Part shown: piece by piece, positions 7,301 to 10,101 of the stretch
Position numbering within the stretch: the first letter of the stretch is position 1
How the letters are laid out: each line of letters begins with the position of its first letter
NCBI GenBank assembly: GCA_026770615.1
Contig: MU631654.1
Location: forward strand, 31,772 to 41,872
Direction of reading: 5' to 3'
Length of the DNA stretch: 10,101 bases
Source of the DNA: Pavlovales sp. CCMP2436
Taxonomy: Eukaryota; Haptophyta; Pavlovophyceae; Pavlovales
Program-made: the position numbers and the translations under genes
Notes under the pieces: generated by a model
The model's database searches: none
Seen by the model: only the letters and a program-made list of their open reading frames with translations
What the model was told of the DNA's origin: nothing

Positions 7301-9008
7301 CTGTGTGGGTGTGGTGGGTGGTGTGTCCTGCGGGCCGGGCAAGCGCATACGCACCATACAGTCATTGTCGACTGCGATGCGCGGTCCGCCAAGCTTGCCG
7401 AAACAGATGTACGACTTGCCCGTCTCGAAGTCAAGACAGCGCCGTCCTGCATCAGTTTGCTGCCGCTGAGCAGCGAGGTAGTAGCGTCGGGCACCTCTCA
7501 GACTGGGAGCTCGAGCGAGTGCTCCTTGCCACTCCCGTCTGCGTCTGGGCAGAAAATGGCAGTGTAGCCACTAGCGAAGACCACCGACGTGGAGCCGGTC
7601 TTGCCCCACTCCACCCGGCCGGTAGTCGGAAACTTGTCATTGAGGTAGCCCTTCTTAAAGACGTGCTGGCCATGGCAGCCCGTGTCCACCATCACACTCG
7701 TTGTCTCGTTGCCAACGACGGTCTCGTTGCCACCGACGGCAGCGTGCGCCTGCGCGTTGCGCTCGACTTTGCGGCTGGCGCCAAAATGCTCGTTGCTCCC
7801 AAATCGCGTAGAGACCGCCAGGCCAGAGGACACAAGCTTGTCGGTCACCTCCTCTCTCCAAGTTGGCTCGAACTTGAAGTACGGGCGCTACAGAAGCTCC
7901 TGGAAAAGCGTGGCAATCTGTGGGTTCCCCCGCGGCATGAGGCGCTGGATGGTGGCAAAGCGGCGAAACTCGTCGTGGTGTGGGATCTTGAGAGCGTTGT
8001 AGGCGTTCTCGGACTTCTGGAGGTAGGTCTCGACCTCGGCGTAAGTCATGGAGCCGGTCGGGATGCCCTCGAGGAAGAAGAAGGCCGCGCACTCTTCGAG
8101 CGCGTACGTGGTGTCCATGCGGTCAGCACGCTTGACGAGCAGCGCCCAAATCGCGTTGAACTGGAAGACAGCGCCCAACACCTGGACGTTGGCCTGCACG
8201 GAAAGCTGGGATAAATCGTACTCGCTCATCATGCCCTGCAGGAGGTTGTGCGCCACCTTGACCGAGTTCTCGTAGACCTGTGACGCGAAAGCACTGAACG
8301 AGCTGTAGACGCTGCAGCTCTTTTAGAACTTCTGCTGGAGCTCAGAGGACGTGAGGCCCGTCTTGCTGATGACCTCCGCCATCTCCTGCTCGTACTTCAG
8401 CGCCTGCAGCTCGAGTCTTTTTGCGGGCCACTCGGGGCACTGCGGGCGGAACTCGGCCAAGATTTCGTCGTTCTCCGCCAGATCGTGCTTGGCGGGAGTC
8501 GAAGGGGCCTTGGCGCTACGTGTCCCGCCCTTGCTCACCGTCTCGAAGTTGTCATCGACCGTTGAACGCGCCTTGATCAGCGCAGAGTAGTGCTCCTGCT
8601 TGATGTCGTCGATCTTCTGCGCGTTCCTCAGTTCGACCGTCTGAAGCGCCAGGCGCCCGTTAGCGTCGAGCTTCTCGCAGCTGGTCTCCAGCGCGAGGTA
8701 GCTGTTCGCTAGCGTGCCCTCAATCTCCTTCTGTAGCGTGAACTCGACGGTGAACTCGTCGAGCTCGCGCACGTAAAACTTGCCGCCAGGCCCCGTGCCG
8801 ACGATGTTCTCGCTCTTGAACTGCGTGTTGCCGGTCGGCACATACTGCAGCGTACGCGTGAGCTGGCTGAGGAACTTCTGCTGGCCAGCCACGCTTGAGA
8901 GCGACAGCTTGTCAGCTTGTTGTCACTCTTGTTGGACTCGTTGAACTGCTGGTTGCCACGTGCGAAACGCGGGGTACCGGGTCCCGACAGGGACGATGAT
9001 GATATCAT
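7214..9008 (-). pseudogene. gag-pro: Copia Gag and aspartic protease region, broken
   Basis: Gag packages element RNA and protease cleaves the polyprotein. The frame starts at ATG 9008 (context CCAACATGA), which spans the LTR/PBS junction, and its first residues are MISSSSLSGPGTPRFARG. An 8-bp tandem duplication (plus strand CAGCTTGT at 8905-8912 and 8913-8920) then shifts the frame. The new frame continues through the Gag helical region and is stopped by TAA (8325-8323) and TAG (7890-7888). The protease shows MVDTGCHG with catalytic Asp-Thr-Gly at 7686-7678. TGA follows at 7500-7498, then a shift near 7433, after which SYICFGKLGGPRIAVDND resumes in another frame that ends at TAG 7216-7214. 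No CCHC zinc knuckle is seen in Gag. An 18-bp tandem duplication (7704-7721 and 7722-7739) lies just N-terminal to the protease motif. Confidence 0.88.
8996..9007 (-). other. Candidate primer binding site (PBS)
   Basis: On the minus strand the bases directly after the 5' LTR read TGATATCATCAT. Plant and many other copia elements use the 3' end of initiator tRNA-Met, whose complement begins TGGTATCA. Seven of eight bases agree (A for G at the third). A perfect small hairpin, GTCCC TGTC GGGAC (8994-8981), follows. Confidence 0.55.
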
Positions 9009-9219
9009 GTTGGTGTTACTCCGCACACGCGGCGTGCACTCGCGCCGTTGCCTGGCGCGCGAGGTGCTCAAAGAGCAGCAAGCAGCGAAACTCGATGTAC
9101 TCGTCAACTGATAAAAAAGGAACCGACTCAAGGTAATCAAATAGAACTGAGATAAGTTCCTTGTTATCTTAAGCTGTTGGTGTTTTGGCAGGTGCTTGGC
9201 GTTTCGTCAGGTGCGAACA
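9008..9219 (-). repeat. 5' LTR of the copia element (212 bp)
   Basis: It is bounded by TG...CA and aligns without gaps to 3961-4172 (constant offset of 5047). It should hold the promoter and transcript start for the minus-strand element. No canonical TATA box or AATAAA stands out. It contains no ATG on the transcribed strand until its very last base, which forms the Gag ATG with the first two bases of the PBS. Confidence 0.95.
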
Positions 9220-9224
9220 TATTC
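9220..9224. repeat. Right target site duplication, TATTC
   Basis: It is identical to 3956-3960 and immediately follows the terminal CA of the right LTR. Confidence 0.92.
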
Positions 9225-9500
9225 CGGTACCTGCAAAGTCCGGTCTCCACATGCGGACAGATGCTGAGCCGCTAATAATATATATATATATAATTTATAT
9301 CTCGAGCTATGTTACAGCGGCACCAGGGCAGTCTGGGGCCAGCCGCAAGGGTGGACTCAACTTTTTGCTTTAGCCCCCGGGCGGGCCCCACCGGCTAGTC
9401 GAAAAAAAATTACTGCCCTTTTTCAAGTTCTGTAGGTCTTTTTTCAAAATTTTGAGCGTTAATCAAGTTTCTGCAGGCTAAAAAGACGCGCTCGGGTTAA
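9225..9500. other. AT-rich spacer with (AT)n microsatellite
   Basis: An (AT)n run at 9278-9292 sits in an AT-rich island. Downstream are A8 and T-runs and two imperfect copies of tcaagtt(t)ctg(t/c)agg (about 9422-9436 and 9463-9478). It could be the 5' flank of the gene at 9627. No gene is seen here. Confidence 0.4.
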
Positions 9501-9626
9501 ATTTTCGATGAGTGGACACGGTGGCTCCCGCCTCAGCCCCGCCGCCACGCAGTCGGCCTACGGCCAACTGCCAAAAGAATCAAGTTTTCAAGATTAGAAT
9601 ACTGACGATCCGACCCTCCCAACCGC

Positions 9627-10101
9627 AGAAATTACAGTATGCTGAAAGGGTCCGTGTGGCGTCGTCCGCTCGATGTGCCGCGCTGGGCCTCGCTTCGACT
9701 GCTGTGAAGTGGACGCCTGCGCTGCACAAGGCCCTCGACGAGGCGGCCGACGAGCTCGGTGGTATGAAATGTGCATGTCATGCGCCAGCCTCGTGTGGAC
9801 AACAGTCTAATCTTTCTGACCGCACACATTTTGACTTATGTAACCCTTTAGGAATGCTCTCAACCTGATATGATGGTCTTTGCCCACCTAAGAGCTGCCA
9901 GTGGTAACCTCAGTGATATCTTATGGTGGTCCATTCTGATCAAACATGCACCTGCGCCCGTACATGCAGGATTCGAGTGCGCCCCGCCATCCAAATTCGA
10001 TGAGTTATTTGAGCGACTGGAGCACACCGGACTCAGCCGCGCGCAGCTCCTCAGGCAGAGCCGTTACTCGTCCGAACGAGTACAGAATGTGCGCGCGCTT
10101 A
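9627..10101 (+). CDS. Putative GARP/Myb-like DNA-binding protein, 5' part, two exons, runs off the right edge
   Basis: Exon to 9761 reads KWTPALHKALDEAADELG, resembling the first helix of plant/algal GARP (G2-like Myb) domains, whose hallmark is WTPELH...LGG. Splicing 9761 to 9970 (phase 1, G|GA) continues the frame as GFECAPPSKFDELFERL and then EHTGLSRAQLLRQSRY. This fits the GARP pattern LGG..A.P..I...M...GLT...V. The third helix lacks the usual SHLQKYR, so the domain is divergent, or it may be another SANT/Myb-like or unrelated helical domain. The frame is open to 10101. The start is uncertain: the frame extends upstream to a GTG at 9512, an acceptor-like CAACCGCAG ends at 9626, and an ATG at 9508 opens a different short frame ending at about 9597. 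DNA binding is inferred from motif resemblance only. Confidence 0.42.
9762..9969 (+). other. Putative intron (208 bp, GT-AG) in the GARP-like gene
   Basis: The donor is G|GTATGA (9762-9767) and the acceptor ATGCAG ends at 9969. The first exon's frame closes in the intron (TGA at about 9866). Removal links LGG to FECAPPSKF in frame, and the open frame then runs to the window end. The intron is AT-richer than both exons. Confidence 0.45.

Larger units (their letters stand above)
3961..9219 (-). mobile_element. Complete Ty1/copia LTR retrotransposon, 5259 bp, minus strand, coding region decayed
   Basis: Two 212-bp LTRs enclose a minus-strand Gag-Pro-Int-RT-RNaseH frame in Ty1/copia order, with integrase before reverse transcriptase. 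The element is flanked by a 5-bp TSD and has a candidate PBS next to the 5' LTR and a G-rich polypurine tract next to the 3' LTR. The LTRs differ at 4 of 212 positions (about 1.9%) with no indel, so the insertion is fairly recent. The coding frame has about ten breaks (four in-frame stops, five small frameshifts and one 8-bp tandem duplication). It cannot make a full polyprotein and would depend on proteins from another copy. It sits between two divergently arranged host genes. Confidence 0.95.

Noticed and set aside
6306..8214. Long plus-strand open frames (303 and 399 codons)
   Set aside because: They are antisense to the copia pol and gag regions, which carry clear catalytic motifs on the minus strand. 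They are open because of GC-rich composition.
4196..9008. Alternative genetic code or programmed stop read-through in the copia frame
   Set aside because: All three stop codons (TAA, TAG, TGA) appear in frame, one at a conserved Trp. Several independent frameshifts also exist, and the host gene needs no recoding. Decay explains it better.

Overview
The window is nuclear DNA from a eukaryote. It holds part of a gene with GT-AG introns for a UBE2O/PHO2-type ubiquitin enzyme, and a complete but decayed Ty1/copia LTR retrotransposon. It also holds the start of what may be a GARP/Myb-like DNA-binding protein. Coding stretches look GC-rich while introns and some spacers are AT-rich. Few introns, a plant/protist-like UBE2O and a GARP-like domain make an alga or other protist plausible, but the species cannot be named from this sequence.

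Layout. Positions 1-2356 (minus strand) carry the N-terminal half of the UBE2O-like gene in three exons (2356-1069, 385-129, 44-1). The gene runs off the left edge before its catalytic UBC domain. Its 683-bp intron contains a three-copy, 63-bp AT-rich minisatellite, and its 84-bp intron has an A-rich 3' splice site. Positions 2357-3955 are a patchwork spacer with hairpins, a GC-rich palindrome, an AT-richer open stretch and a 51-bp inverted fragment of the first UBE2O exon. Positions 3956-9224 are a copia element on the minus strand, with 212-bp LTRs (3961-4172 and 9008-9219) flanked by the 5-bp target duplication TATTC. Its single Gag-Pro-Int-RT-RNaseH reading frame is broken about ten times. 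Positions 9225-9500 are an AT-rich spacer, and about 9627-10101 is the start of the putative DNA-binding protein gene on the plus strand.

Relationships. The two host genes lie on opposite strands with their 5' ends facing the spacer, and the copia element has inserted between them in that spacer. Before insertion the host sequence ran directly from 3960 to 9225. The most distinctive observations are a Gag start codon formed across the LTR/primer-binding-site junction, the absence of recognisable zinc motifs in Gag and integrase, and the inverted exon fragment near the host gene. I found no CRISPR array, operon, tRNA, rRNA or defence system.
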